64,000 bases of DNA from Amborella trichopoda (GCF_000471905.2 NW_006499801.1:2696186-2760185), one strand, 5' to 3'; numbered from the stretch's first letter, positions 25,362-38,341 are shown. Program-made: numbers and translations. Notes: a model not told the origin generated them from the sequence alone.

Positions 25362-26203
25362 TTAAAAAACTATATATATATATATATATATAACTTTTAA
25401 TAACTATCCTAGATTATATCAAACAGTCGTTAATTTAATAGAGAATGGGGTCGTTAGATGGATAGTATGCAATAAAATAAAATGGAAATAAGTAGAATTT
25501 AAGAGGTGTGAGAGCGCCTCATTTAAATTGAAAAGACCAAGGTATCCGTGGCCTTTCTCTCAACAATTTTCCTCTCTCTCTCTCTCTCTCTCTCCTCCAT
25601 CTTCATTGAATTGATCTAATTTACTCGTGAAAGTAGGATAGTGGGGTCCCCCACACCCGGACAACAATCTCTTTCTCTCTCTTAACAAATTTCTCTCACC
25701 TCTCTCTCTAGGTGAAATAGAATTGATTCATATACGGGTGAAATTATGGATTTACCCATCTCTTAAAGATATATCTTTCCCCTTAAAGGTAACTTTTTTT
25801 CTTTCATTTGCCTATGAGACTTTATACTATGTGTAACACACGTGTTTCTTTTTTCAAGTGTGTTGATATATAAAGTATGGTGATACTTGTATCGTAAATT
25901 AATTGTATTGATATATGAAGCATGGTGATACTCGTATCATATAATTTTAAAATCTATATGCTTATTTGTAAATTTATTACTGAAATTTCACTTAATATAT
26001 AGTTAGTCACCTAGAATGACATGTCATGTTTGAAAAATTCAATTTTGTAATTAACACTACTATTTTTTGACACTCGTATTTCTGTCCCACATTGAGACAC
26101 GTTTGTATCTATATAGCAAATGCTTAAACTCTCAATGTTGTACTACGTTTTTTAAATTTGGGCCATTTATTAAAATATTCCTAAATTTTGAATTGTTTAA
26201 TAT

Positions 26204-26519
26204 TTGGACGCGGTTTGTATGCGGTCAAGCTTGTATATGTAGAAATGCGGGCCTCTTAATGAATCTATTTTGGAGATGGATTTTAAGACTTAATTTTTAA
26301 GGACATGTAATCTCTAACACGGAGATCGTGAATATGAAAAAATAAATAAATTTTAAAAACTATTAATAATAATTCCAGTAAGAAAATATTTGGACAGTTA
26401 GTTTTCATTGTTTTAGATGGAACACCTACTTGCATCCATCTTTAAGATGGATGCTTTACACTTTGTGGACCAGGTATATAGGGATGCGGTCTAGCTCGCA
26501 TTAAACAAATTTCCTTAAT
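26204..26519. mobile_element. Family D repeat
   Basis: Shares ATTTTAAGACTTAATTTTTA, then ACATGTAATCTCTAACACGG and ACACCTACTTGCATCCATCT, with 56329-56727. Ends carry GTAGAAATGCGG-type motifs in opposite contexts. Non-coding. Confidence 0.75.
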
Positions 26520-26859
26520 ATTTTATCCTAGATATGTGGTTTGTTGGGCTATTTGAAATTTGACCAACAGAAAAATATAAGCAATTTAAAAGTAGATAAA
26601 ATCTACACATGACATATCGAACGACTCAAATCATAAAATCATAGGAGTCATTTGATAAATTTATTTAAAACTAAAAATTTAGTCCAATCTGGGTAACTTT
26701 GGCCATTATGCCAAAGGCTATACCAACTAGGATAATTATGTGTGTTTTTTAGGGTGGTAAATATGATAATTATGTGTTGATCGTCGAAGACCTTTAAGTG
26801 GGATTTTGTAGCTCCTGGCCTAAATATCGCATTAAATTTGGTTGATGTAATTTAATTTA

Positions 26860-27252
26860 GGAAAACGTTTATAGAAGGTTGACACTTTAAAATGTAGAAT
26901 TAAGATGCACCTCTGCAATCCTTTGGAAAAGGTTGTTTGGATGCAGAAAAAACGTTTAATTAATTATCTTGACAGCGAGATGTATGGATATGGTGAAAAA
27001 AAGAGATTGCGAGTTTTTAGAATGGTGCATCTTGTAATACATCATCTGGAACGTTTGTTTTTTTAATTTTAATGCATATATAGATCTACTTGATTTGAAC
27101 CATTTTAGAGTTTAAATTTTCTAATTAGAGATGAAAGTAAATTCTCGCACCATCTTAAAAAAAATTTACCCTAAAATGATATCTCGTGACAAAATTTACG
27201 TATGCACCTTAATTTGATTGTTTAAAGTTGTGACCTTATACAAACCGCAGCT
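26860..27252. mobile_element. Family B MITE (related to A), 393 bp with 9-bp TSD
   Basis: TTTAATTTA on both sides (26851-26859 and 27253-27261). Left end GGAAAACGTTTATAGAAGGT; the right end reads TATACAAACCGCAG. Same length and core as family A. Confidence 0.87.
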
Positions 27253-27559
27253 TTTAATTTATGGTGCCATTTAACCATATTAAGTCTCATTTTCCAAAAA
27301 AGTTTATGGGTTGCTAAACGAAAAAGGAAAAAAGAAAAGAAAGTTGTTACAAACGCAACTCCCAATTTTTAATGGTGGTTATTCTAAGCATGGGCTAAAT
27401 TTATTTAAAATAATGATTACCATTTCCTATTCTAGGCCAAGATGTTCATTCCCCACTCATCTATCAAAAAAACAAACAAATCCATTCTCCACACCTCCAC
27501 GATGTAACAGTTTTTGAACTATCTATTTTAGTTTATCAACGAATTTCATGTTTATTTTT

Positions 27560-27775
27560 TGAACTGGTTAGGAGATGCGAGTTAATTCGAGTGGAAGCCT
27601 AAAAAAGAGCAAGAGGTAAGCTCCAAAAGATATGGTTAGAATTAGTGAGAAAAAATATGGAGACTTATGATCTCAATGAGGGTATGACCTTTAATATTAC
27701 AGAATACCGGATCATGATTCATGTAGCCGACCCCAATTAATTAGAAAAAGGTTTCAATGACGATGATAATGATGA
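27560..27775 (+). mobile_element. LINE 3'-end fragment (RTE type)
   Basis: Broken frames RRCELIRVEA, then LVRKNMETYDL and RIMIHVADPN, followed by a GATGATGATAATGATGAA tail. These match the extreme C-terminus and 3' tail of the LINE at 48430-49600. Only about 200 bp remain. Confidence 0.7.
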
Positions 27776-27944
27776 ATCATCCAATTTAGACCACTCATGG
27801 AGCTCTAAAGCCATCTAATAGGAGTGGAATTAAAACTGCAGGGCTTGAATTCATTACTCTATTGTTCCACCATGTAATACCTAGGGGATCGCATTCATAT
27901 GAGGTCTGGCCCGAATCTCTCCCCCATATGTACTGTAAATATAT

Positions 27945-28090
27945 GGGAAAACGATATAATATGACTACTTATGTCTTGTATGAGAAGGTCACAATCACTT
28001 TTACTTATTAGTTGCACAATGAGGCGATTAAAGCCATATTATTAATCGACTCGAACTAAAATAAATTTTTTGTTGAACTATGTCAAATAA
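27945..28090. mobile_element. Family C MITE, partial
   Basis: GAGAAGGTCACAATCACTTT marks the left half; the right half is not recognisable. Confidence 0.45.
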
Positions 28091-28410
28091 TCCTAATTGA
28101 TTCACCTTAGTGCTTGCCTGAGTCTTCTCAGATGTGAGGGTGAGTCAATGGGGAGAAGGGTGCTTTACCATGATAGAAATTGAGCCTGGGACATAGCGTT
28201 GCAAATCTTCAAGAGCCAATTAAGCCCGGCCTCTTTCCTTAACCCTCAAGGCTTGCCTTAGCAAAATCAAGTAATTCGGATTTGAGAGCTAATGAATCCC
28301 GCTCGAATCCATATTTTTACTCATCAACTATTTAACATTTTATCAATTTTCAACAACTCCAATTCACAATTGTATCTACTTTGATGGAATTTTTGGATCT
28401 AAATAAAAAA

Positions 28411-28992
28411 GGAAAAAGTTTATATAAGGATGCTACCTTATAATGTAGTACTACAGATGCCCATAAAAAATCCATCGAAAAAGGTAGTTTTAATGTTGAA
28501 AAACCCTTTGATTGATTATCTCGACATCGAGATATATGAATATGACAAATAAGAAGATTTTAAATCTCAGAAATATTGCATTTTACAACATATTATTTAC
28601 ACCGTCCATTTTCAAGATTTTCATATGTTTATAGATCTACTTGATTTTAACCAGTTTTTAAATTTAAAAATTTATAATTAGATATAAAAATAGATTTTGA
28701 GGATAAGAGTAATGATCCTATGAGATCCTCCCACACCCATGTGTGTAGGACCCCAAAGGATCACCATTAAATTTTACACAGATCTCTAGAAAAATTATCA
28801 AATGGGTGTGAGACTTGATTTTTTTAGAGATCTGTGCTAAATTTAATAGTGATCCTTTGGGGTCTTACACACATGGGTGTGAGAAGGTCTCATAAGATCA
28901 TAACTCTTGAAATAATCCTAACAATATTTTACATCAAAATTATATACCATGATAAAATTTGAAGGATACCGTATGTACCTCTACACCTATAA
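28411..28992. mobile_element. Family B MITE interrupted by a fold-back element
   Basis: Left end GGAAAAAGTTTATATAAGGA; right end CACCTATAAACGCC. The interior is split by the inverted-repeat element at 28705-28910; removing it leaves about 376 bp, near the family length. Confidence 0.75.
28705..28910. mobile_element. Fold-back element with about 90-bp arms
   Basis: Arms 28705-28794 and 28820-28910 are reverse complements at roughly 90 percent (CCACACCCATGTGTGTAGGA in the left arm pairs with the right arm), with a 25-bp loop. A shortened relative lies at 22317-22436. Confidence 0.88.
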
Positions 28993-29567
28993 ACGCCTTC
29001 ATATGCCAACTACAGCCAATAAAAAATAATAAATGTTACATAATTCATCTCTTATATACATGTTGATAAATTTCCCTAGTTTTAGACACTGCACAAATTT
29101 AATGCATTTCCTCAAATACAAACCCATAAGACCCTCTCTCTCTCTCTCCTTTTCTATCCATTAAATTATGTCCTCTCTCTCAATTTATTTCCTTCTCTTC
29201 CTCATTTTCTGCCCTTTATTCAATGCCTATTCGTCTCAGAAGTCACATGTTTCTTTCCACATTTACAATACTTTACTAAAATTGAACTTTAAATAAAGGC
29301 ACCACAGTTAGCACAAGTCTAATACTCCTTAGTATTTTGGTAATTATTTCTCTAAAAGGACATTAAGCAAAACAAAAAATATATGAACAAAACAGACCAC
29401 AAAAAACTTGGGTTACGTCTTAATCAGGCAGACAAAGCAGAAAAGCTTCACATGTTATTCTGTCCCATTATTCATTCATTCATATTTAACCCCACCATCT
29501 TACCAAAGCCCATCACTGTCTGAGCAAACCCTAGAACTCTCTCTCTGCAACTCCATTGCATAATTTA

Positions 29568-29588
29568 ATGGCGGATTTTGAACCCTAA
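29568..29588 (+). other. Possible short uORF upstream of the subtilase
   Basis: ATG GCG GAT TTT GAA CCC TAA lies in a CT-rich leader-like stretch (29530-29600) about 540 bp before the main ATG. Whether it is in the mRNA depends on a 5' UTR and possible 5' intron that cannot be fixed from sequence alone. Confidence 0.3.
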
Positions 29589-30124
29589 GTCGTTTTCTAA
29601 TTGTTGAACGCCTGATATTTGTTTCTGACAATTTCATCGGAAAACTCCCATTTCACACCTTTTTCCGGCAGTAATGATCGCATGCTCTTTTTCGGTTGTT
29701 ATTAGGGTTTAGTGCCTTTAATTGTTGTTTTCAAGGCTTGCGATCAGTGGAATTGGGGTTTGGTCTGCGCTAACTCGCGCTTTAACTTATTTCCTATTTT
29801 CTTGAAGCGTTTTTACTGAGCTATTTGCTGGTTCGATCAGTTACAGTGTGATTTAGTGGTTCAGTGTTTTGGAGTTTCTAGGGTTTTTAATCCATGCAAT
29901 GTAACTACTTTTGCTCATTGTTTTGAGCTATTTCTTCTGAATTTCTACAGTGTGTGGTTACAGTTCTTGTACAAATGTTGCCAACTTGAAATATAGGGCT
30001 AGTACTGCTCGATGTTGGTAATGGTGGTTCCATGTCCAGTGTTTTCTGCTAAATTTCCTCTATTTTGTATATAGTTTCAGTGCTTATCAGTAAAAGCACT
30101 GGTGCAAAGTATTAATACTGGTCG

Positions 30125-33100
30125 ATGATGGTGATGGCGGCCAGATTTCTGGGATTTCTTAGGGTTTTAGTGATTCTATGCTTCCTGGTACATGGAAATG
30201 GCGAAATTTACATAGTCACAGTCCAAGGGGAACCTGTTGTGACCTATCAAGGAGGCATTGATGGGTTTTCTGCAACGGCCATTGATTCTTCTTCAGGAGT
30301 CAAGATGGATACAACCAGGTAAGTAAATGACCTGCTTTGTCTGTGTTTTTAATCGGAAATTCGGCTAGAGAGTTGGGTTTTTGCCGGAAAATGATCGTAT
30401 TTTTTTGCCAGAGCCACCAAAAACTACATGAATTTTTTTTATTCCAATATATTTCCCTTCTTTTTGACATGTCGGGCCAACTGCAATTTCGGGTTTTGTC
30501 GGTATTTTGCTGATAAATTCGCCAATTTTTGGACACTGGAGTGGACCGATATTTTGATCTTATTCAGAAATCTTATACGAGTACTTAGCCATTACTAGAA
30601 ATATTGGGAGATTGGGGTTTCAGGAATTTCCCGAAATTTCGTCTAATATTTCGTCACTATTCGTCGTATTTGATTATGTTCACCTGAAAATTCGAATACA
30701 GTTTCTCCCGAAACTTTTGCCACTGCCGATATTTATTCTTCTGTTCTTTTTCGAGCGAAACTTTCGGAGAATATGATATCTTTCGGCAAATTTTGCCCCA
30801 CATATTTAACCCGATATTTTCCTACACTTTTTCGGATTGAGAAACCGAATTTTAAATTTTCAGTATGTTGCTTTGTATTGTTTCGTCAAATTTCAGCTGA
30901 TATTTCGGTTAAGTTCAGGTCCAGCTTATATTTTTTTTGTACTTGTACTTTTAGCCTGGCCATTGAAGTTTCTGATGGTGGGGCATTAGGTCATAAATGG
31001 GAAAAATTTAGGGCAGTATAGTCATATTGGAGCATGGATGGACGCTGGTTTTTGGTAGTTTATGCAAATACTGGTCAAGTGACTCAACAGGTCGTCAAAG
31101 AAAGAATAAATATTTGGACCAAATCTGAATTGACGACATTGCCTTTTATGATGAAAAAATTAATATAAACCAATCCAGCAGGGAGGGGGGCCTGAGGTTG
31201 GGGGAGGGAAGAAAAATTAAAGATTAATTCCTTCCAGGCCATGGATTGTGATCTCAAAGTCTGGATTTTGATTCTATGGGGACCTGAAATTTTTGGCAAA
31301 CTTTGTGATCCATGTACCATGCCTAATTTGGCCATGGATTGTGAACTCAAACTTTGGATTTTGATTCTATGGGTACCCGAAATTTTTTCCGGAATTAGTG
31401 ATCCTTGTACCATTTCAGTCAGCCATTAAAACCTTTAAAGGAGGCTACAAACTTCAGATTAGCAGTTAGTGTATGCCCCTCAATTTGGTATGAAATAATC
31501 AAGCCTAAAATTTAGTCATGTTCATTAAAAATTGGATTGAACAGTTTTATTTTGGAAATCTTTAAATGTCTTTTCTTGAATACATGTTTACCATTGTGAA
31601 TGATAGAACAATAGGGAAACTCGTCTGCAATATCGATTGATTTCCTCCAAATTTTACAGGATAGTCGAATATCATAAGCTGTTTGATTTTAACATTCTCT
31701 ACTGCTCTTTTTTATTTGTTTCCCAATATGGGTTAGGAAATTGACACTTGAAACCGTTTCTTGTTTTCTCACTTGTCATTCTGACTCTTTTGGCAGTGAA
31801 CATGTCGTATCCTATTCCCAACACCTTGAAAAACAACATGACACTCTTCTAAACTCGCTTTTTGAGAAGGGATCCTATGAGAAGATTTACAGCTATCGTC
31901 ATCTTATCAACGGCTTCTCTGTTCATTTATCACCAGCGCAGGTCAATTAGATTATTGTGCCAATTTTCTTTTGTTGTTTTTTGTTTTTTGGTTGAGTAAG
32001 TGGGGAGAGGGCCCCTAACCTTGGTAGGAATTGAGCCTAAGATGTGGTGTTGCAAATTGCAAGCACTAACCAATTAAGCCCAGGTTCTTTTCCTATTATT
32101 ATACTAATTTTTGCCAACAACTTCTACTCTTTCCGTTAATAACTAACAACTACTATACTTTAACATATTTGAAAGCATACTATAATCAAATTGACTATGG
32201 AAACCAGAGTCTATTGAGGTCATTATTTCCCAATAAAATTGATACTAAGAGAGAATGGGCCCCTAACAACTTGGGTCATTTCCTGTTCTGATGAGGTCGC
32301 CCTCTTTCCATCACTGTCCATTTCATTGGTTGGTGATGACCTCAGTGGTGTACATTGGATTATCTTATTCTATTCTTCTACTTAAATAATGTAACTCGGC
32401 AATAACCAATTATCACAAAAATAAGGAGTAATTTTTAGTCATTAGCTTTGCCTGAGTTTTCTCCATGTCATTTCTCTCTGTCATTTGTGAATGCCTAAAA
32501 GGCAGAAGCACTTAATAAAGATCCTAAAGTGAAACGGGTGGAGAAGGACTGGAAGGTCCAGAGGTTAACAACTCATACACCACAGTTTTTGGGTCTCCCA
32601 ACTGGAGTTTGGCCAACTGGGGGTGGTAGTGAGAGAGCTGGTGAAGATGTTGTGATCGGATTGATTGACTCGGGCATATATCCAGAACACCCAAGCTTTG
32701 CGAGCTACAATTCTCCGTCATATGGGCCTCTTCCAAGTTATAGGGGAAAGTGTGAGATTGATCCGGCCACCAAGAGGGACTTTTGCAATGGGAAGATTGT
32801 TGGGGCCCAGCATTTTGCGAAAGCCGCAATTGCTGCTGGATCATTCAATCCTGCAATTGATTTTGCATCTCCTTTGGATGGTGATGGCCACGGAAGGTTG
32901 GTATATTTCATCACCTTGTAATATTTTGATCATGAAATGTTTAAGTCACAAACGGCTGTTTCAAAAAAAAAAGTTACAAACGTGACCTCTATATTATGAT
33001 ATGTTGTATTGCTGCTAAAAGTCATAAAATCTGCTGTACCTATGTTCTAATGATTATTATTTAAGTTGTTGAATTTGCCTTTGATGTGGGCCTAGCCATT

Positions 33101-35342
33101 TTTTTCCCCAGAGATGTCTAATTATTGATTTCAGAGGTTTTATTTAATTATAATTAATAATTAATTACTTGTAGGCCTTTGATGTAATTTTTCTATTGTT
33201 GGTTTTTGTGTTTTTGGATTTGATTGTTGGTCCAGTCACACAGCAGCGATCGCTGCCGGAAATAATGGGATTCCTGTGAGAATGCATGGTTATGAGTTTG
33301 GTAGAGCAAGTGGGATGGCTCCTCGTGCTAGGTAAGATATTTTAGCATGACCGTGATCATTTTTTTTCTTCTTTTCCATGTTTTCGTTCAGTTTCAGCTT
33401 GAGATTATTTGCCAGGTTAAATTTTCTTCTTATGTATTTTTTAGGATTGCTGTATACAAGGCCATTTACAGACTTTTTGGCGGATTTGTTGCAGATGTGG
33501 TCGCCGCTATTGATCAGGTACTTAAATAAATTTAGGGAATTTATCAAAATACTTATGAAAGATGAACTGTTTGACATTTCATCCATATAGTTTTACTTTA
33601 TTTCAAAATACCCAAGAAAAGGCATATTATCATGAGTTGCAATTGTTGCAAATGTATAAAATATTAAATAGTGCATCTCTCATGGGTACTTTGATTAATT
33701 TGCCATAAATTTAAAATGGTGGTTGGGTAGGCTAGGCATATATGGTTTTTCATAAAATGAGAAGTGCACTTCTGAATTGGAAAAATAAACCAATTTGTAA
33801 TTACCTTGGTTTTCTGAGAATATTAGAAAATTGGCCACTTTGTCATGATGATCATTAAATTTGTTACGGTAAATGGTGTTAAAAGTTTGAAGGTTTCAAG
33901 GACTTCCCAATCAGAGACTGGCGTATGCATTTTAATATCAGAAAAGTCTTATTAGGTATTTTCTGTGACAGAATGTGTAGATTTCATGTTTACTTCTGTA
34001 TTGTGATAGAAGCCACCCTAAATGTTCATCTGCCTCATATTCCTTTTTGTTCCAGTTAATGTATTTTTATACGACTTCTAGGTTAACAGAACAATTGCCA
34101 TTTCATAGAAAGGTGTTGGATTCTTCATATAGAGTTTTGGCTATTTCTTGAAAGTTTGTGTTTTTCTGATTCCAATATAATAAGGGGTATGTGGATAATT
34201 TAATCTATTATCTCATTGAAGTATCCGTTTGAAACTCTGATGCCCTATTGTCACTGGCATTGACCATTTTTTTCTTTTCTTTTGAGTGAGTATCTTGGGA
34301 TGGGACATTTCTGAAAAGCTTTCTTGAATAATTTTCATAACCAGGCTGTTCAGGATGGTGTGGACATTCTTAATCTCTCAGTTGGCCCAAACAATCCACC
34401 AGCCACTACAAAGACAACATTTCTGAACCCTTTTGATCTGGCGCTTCTTGGGGCTGTAAAAGCTGGAGTCTTTGTTGCCCAGGCAGCTGGAAATGGAGGT
34501 CCATTCCCAAAAAGCATGGTGTCTTTCAGTCCATGGATAACATCAGTAGCTGCTGCAGTTGATGATCGCAGTTACAGAAATCATATGACTCTCGGCAATG
34601 GCAAACTGCTTCCAGGGATTGGCCTGGCTCGTAGGTTTATCCCTTTGTGTTTTTTTGCTTCCACTGTTAACACAACGTTTGGTACTCCAAAAATATCTCT
34701 GACAGATTGTTAAGCATGGTGTTATTGCGACCTTACATGCTATACTGCAGCTGTCAATCTGTTCAATTGATCTTCAGGACGTGCTCTGTTATAATGTTGC
34801 TTAACTTAATCGCCAATACTTTGATTTCTTTTGGTTGTTGGAAACCCCATATGTTTAATGGATAGTAATGACATTACTTTTCTCTACGAACTCTTTGACT
34901 TGAGCTTATCACTGCAGCTGCGACACACAGCAATCAAACATACAAACTTGTTGCAGCAAATGATGCCATGTTGAACACTTCAGATATATTATTGAGCCCT
35001 TCAGATTGTCAGAGATCTGAAGATTTGGACAAGAGTTTGGTGGAAGGAAATATCCTTGTTTGTGGGTATTCATTCAATTTCATATTGGGAGGAGCATCAA
35101 TTAGAAAAGTATCACAAACTGCCAAGAATCTGAGTGCTGCTGGTTTTGTTCTTGCGGTAGAGAATGTCTCTCCAGGAACCAAATTCGATCCAGTTCCTGT
35201 TGGTATGCCAGGAATTCTCATCACAGATGTTACAAAATCAAGGGTAAATTTTTTTCTTTAAACACATTCAGTTCTTATTCTATGTTTATGAAGGTTATAC
35301 TTTGATCAATTGCATGCTTGCACTCACAAAAATAGGACACAA

Positions 35343-35378
<36 letters not shown>

Positions 35379-37922
35379 GTGTGGACACATACCAAAAATA
35401 GATTGATAGATAGAGTGGTTTTCTTCTTCAACTCATCAAATAAAAGTTCTCAGGCATATAGTTTTTATGTAATTGCAGGACCTCATAGAGTATTACAACA
35501 GTACTACCATAAGAGATAAATCTGGTCGAGTGACCAGTTTTAGAGGAACAGCTATTATAGCAGGTGGCTTGACTCCTGTTTTCCATAAATCGGCGCCCCA
35601 GGTTGCTATTTTTTCTTCAAGGGGTCCGGATGTGAAGGATTTCAGCTTTCAGGATGCTGATGTTTTGAAACCGGACATATTGGCACCGGGTTCACTCATT
35701 TGGGCAGCATGGACCCCGAATGGCACTGATGAAGTGAACTACATGGGTGTGGACTATTTCCTTTGGTCTCTTTAGTTCTGGCAAACGCTATGGAAGTTGA
35801 ACTTGTCAATATTTTCTTGTTGATAAGCGTTAACATTTTGAGCTTGTTAATATTTGATACCAGGATTCCATCATTTCTAGAAAATTTTACATAAATGCTA
35901 GTGGTTCTGGAAGGACTCAGCTATTTTAAGTTTTTCTAAAAATATACGACATATTTTTTTTTCCCAAGCATTTTCTTCAAACCTCTTGGTAAAGGGAGGA
36001 GATGCCCTAAACACTTGCGAGGAAAGAGACAACCCCCCTCCCCTGCTCCCTCAGAATAATAGAAACAAGGAAATCAAAAAAGGAAAAAAAGAAAAGTAAA
36101 GAAAAGAAAATGTGAGCTCCACATGTATAATTGTTTGCAATGTTCGTATAAGTGTGTGTTATGGGATAGAAAGGTTGGGCATTCTGGACGTCGGAATCTG
36201 TCAAAGTCTTTGGCCGTCTCAAGAAAGTGAACTTGGGTTTCTCTCTCTCTCATTGCATTGTTGCGTGTGTTTGGCTTATTTTTCTTTGCATATGGGGCAT
36301 TGATGACTCTAATTCTTTTTGCTGATATGGATACGAACAGGGGAAGGGTTTGCAATGATATCGGGAACTAGCATGGCAGCACCTCATATTTCAGGCATTG
36401 CTGCCCTGATAAAGCAGAAGCATCGCGATTGGAGCCCTGCTGCCATAAAGTCAGCCTTGATGACCACGGCCACCACTGTTGATCGTGCTGGCCGACCCCT
36501 TAGGGCCCAACAGTACACTGGCCTCCAGGTCCAAACCCTTGTTCCTGCCACTCCATTTGACTATGGAAGTGGAGCTGTACACCCAAGAGCTGCTCTTGAT
36601 CCTGGCCTTGTCTTTGAATCAGGTAGGCTTTCACCATCCGTAGGTTATTTAACTATAATGATTATTAGTTACCTCCAAGGTTTCCATGTTAGCCTTTTTA
36701 GCTTTAGAGAGTATATTGCTTATTAATCTTTTCTCTGTAGGTTAATATAGAAGATTGACTCTTTCAGAGGGAACTAAACTAGTGCAGTTTTGTTTTTGTT
36801 CGAGAATTGGTAGCTTTGAAGTAGTTAGTCCTTCAACATTATTATGATTTTGAATTTTGTTCTTGTTACAAGTGGTTTCACCACGGAGGCTTCTTTATTA
36901 AGCCATGTAGCTTTTTTTTGGTTAAGTTATTAATCCATGTAGCTTCCTATACTATAATGCACATTAATTCGTTTTAATAGGTGGATAAATTAATTCAGTT
37001 TTTTACTATAAGGACCATTAAAATTCATATTTTAACTTATTTTAATTTACTTGAAAGTATAGAAAATGGTTCTGCTTTCTTTTCGTAACACAGTCCTAGA
37101 TAGTGGCTTATACCATCGAGGATTAGTTATCTGCATGGACAGAATTGATTTCCTATATCTCTCAGCTTGCCTGTCAGATTATTACTTGCAGATGTCCCTC
37201 GCTCTCTCTCTCTCTTTGTTTGCTTTTTTTGGCCTTGGTCACCTTGTAGGCTCACAATATCTTGATGCACCTTTTTCAAACATGGTTCAGACACTTTTAA
37301 AGATTTTGAGAGAGAGAGGAACTCTTTGAGAAAATAATTGTGCCACTAGTAGAGTTTAAAGGTCATCTATAACTCAAAAAGGTCTGTTAGCAAAATGGGA
37401 TGATAGGGTTTTGAACCCTTCTTTCCAAGAGATTCTCTACATGCAATAATTTGTACATTCTCTCTCTCTCTCTTCCCCCCCAATGTTCTACAAAGTGTGT
37501 CTCTCTGATTAACAGCATATGAAGACCACATAAAATTCCTCTGTTCTGTGCCTGGGATCAACCAGCAAGAGGTTAAGAACTTCACAGGCTCAAACTGCAA
37601 CCCACATAGCGGTTACCCAACTGATCTGAACACGCCATCCATTGTCATTTCAAACCTAGCAGGGACCCGAACTGTGGTTAGGAGTGTGATGAATGTAGCA
37701 GAAACAGAGAGTTACAGCACAACCACCTATATTGCTCCTGAAGCTTCACTGATGGTGAGCCCTCCTGCAATGACGCTCGAGGCTGGGGCAACCAGGAATT
37801 TCACTGTGACTGTTAGTGTGAGATCGGTGACAGGGACTTACTGCTTTGGTGAGGTTCTACTCAAAGGAGACAGGGGACACATGGTGAGGATCCCTGTTGC
37901 TGTTTTGGGTGTCAGTACTTAG
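30125..37922 (+). CDS. SBT2.5: Subtilisin-like protease, SBT2.5/SBT2.6 type, 10 exons
   Basis: Secreted or vacuolar serine protease of family S8A. Exons: 30125-30318, 31797-31941, 32502-32896, 33236-33331, 33445-33517, 34345-34630, 34918-35243, 35479-35746, 36341-36622, 37516-37922. Phases match and give 823 aa, close to the roughly 815 aa of Arabidopsis SBT2.5. Residues 1 to about 26 form a signal peptide (RFLGFLRVLVILCFLVHGNG). The I9 propeptide follows (EIYIVTVQGEP, HLINGFSVHLSPAQ). The triad and oxyanion residues are present: Asp169 in IGLIDSGIYPEHPSF, His246 in DGHGSHTAA (codon 245 spans an intron), Asn351 in AAGNGGP and Ser605 in SGTSMAAPHISG. A PA-like insert lies at about residues 400-520 and an Fn3-like domain at the C-terminus. 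The many-exon structure fits the SBT2 clade, while most other plant subtilases have few introns. I cannot separate SBT2.5 from SBT2.6. The catalytic protein appears intact. Confidence 0.95.
30340..30930. repeat. AATTTCG/CGATATTT-rich repeat region in subtilase intron 1
   Basis: The words ATTTCGG, GAAATTTCG and CCGATATTT recur on both strands through about 600 bp with no fixed period. It looks like a degraded satellite or repeat. No coding signal. Confidence 0.55.
31238..31425. repeat. 93-bp tandem duplication in subtilase intron 1
   Basis: GCCATGGATTGTGATCTCAA and GCCATGGATTGTGAACTCAA start the two copies; both end near GTACCAT. Confidence 0.88.
31985..32085. repeat. Short dispersed repeat shared with 28115-28240
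   Basis: GAATTGAGCCTAAGATGTGG and CAAGCACTAACCAATTAAGC resemble AAATTGAGCCTGGGACATAG and CAAGAGCCAATTAAGC at 28180-28230. Likely fragments of the same non-coding element. Confidence 0.6.
33533..33702. mobile_element. Family G MITE in subtilase intron 5
   Basis: GGGAATTTATCAAAATACTT at the left and GGTACTTTGATTAATTTGCC at the right form the inverted ends; the interior contains TATAAAATATTAAATAGTGC, shared with 42248-42445. Confidence 0.75.
35340..35374. repeat. (TC)n(AC)n microsatellite in subtilase intron 7
   Basis: About 13 TC units followed by five AC units. Confidence 0.9.
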
Positions 37923-37957
37923 GTTTGAATGCTCTCTCTCTCTCTAACCCAAAAGCG

Positions 37958-38033
37958 CTGCTTTGGTGAGGTTCTACTTGAAAGAGAGAGGGGACACAGG
38001 GTGAGGATCCCTGTTTTCAGTGTCCGTGACTCG
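37958..38033 (+). repeat. Tandem duplicate of the subtilase C-terminal coding stretch
   Basis: CTGCTTTGGTGAGGTTCTAC and what follows repeats 37841-37920, the last coding bases, at an offset of 117 bp with about 80 percent identity. The copy lies after the stop codon, in the presumed 3' UTR. It stays open in the frame CFGEVLLERERGHRVRIPV. Confidence 0.85.
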
Positions 38034-38335
38034 GTCTCTCCCTCTCCAATTCAAAAACAAAATGCTCCCCATCACCAACCAAAACATTTCATTCTCTTTC
38101 TCTCAGGACTTGACACTCAAAATCACCTTGGCCGTTTACAGGCCTCTTCATTAACCTTTAGCTCTTTCTCTCTCTCTCGCTCTCTCTCCGTTTTGTTTTA
38201 CCATATGAGTTTTGTGATTATATCATGTATTCTTTGTAATCTGACGGAATAAGCTATGAGTGATGTAATTTATATAAATATTAGAGGGGGACTGTTGTGC
38301 GCTGCTTCAGGAGAGAACACAACCTGTTTCTTCTC

Positions 38336-38341
38336 AATAAA
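38336..38341 (+). terminator. Candidate polyadenylation signal of the subtilase gene
   Basis: AATAAA 414 bp after the stop codon, followed by a T-rich tract. A 3' UTR of this length is plausible; no transcript data are available. Confidence 0.45.

Larger units (their letters stand above)
16421..30120. other. 13.7-kb stretch without a recognisable gene
   Basis: Apart from the repeats listed separately, I see no conserved protein fragment, tRNA or rRNA. Open frames here are short and without motifs. The subtilase promoter must lie at its right end (about 29.0-29.6 kb, with CT-rich leader-like sequence at 29530-29600). Confidence 0.6.

Noticed and set aside
31084..31429. Overlapping frames on both strands in subtilase intron 1
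   Set aside because: Created by the 93-bp tandem duplication; repetitive protein without known domain.
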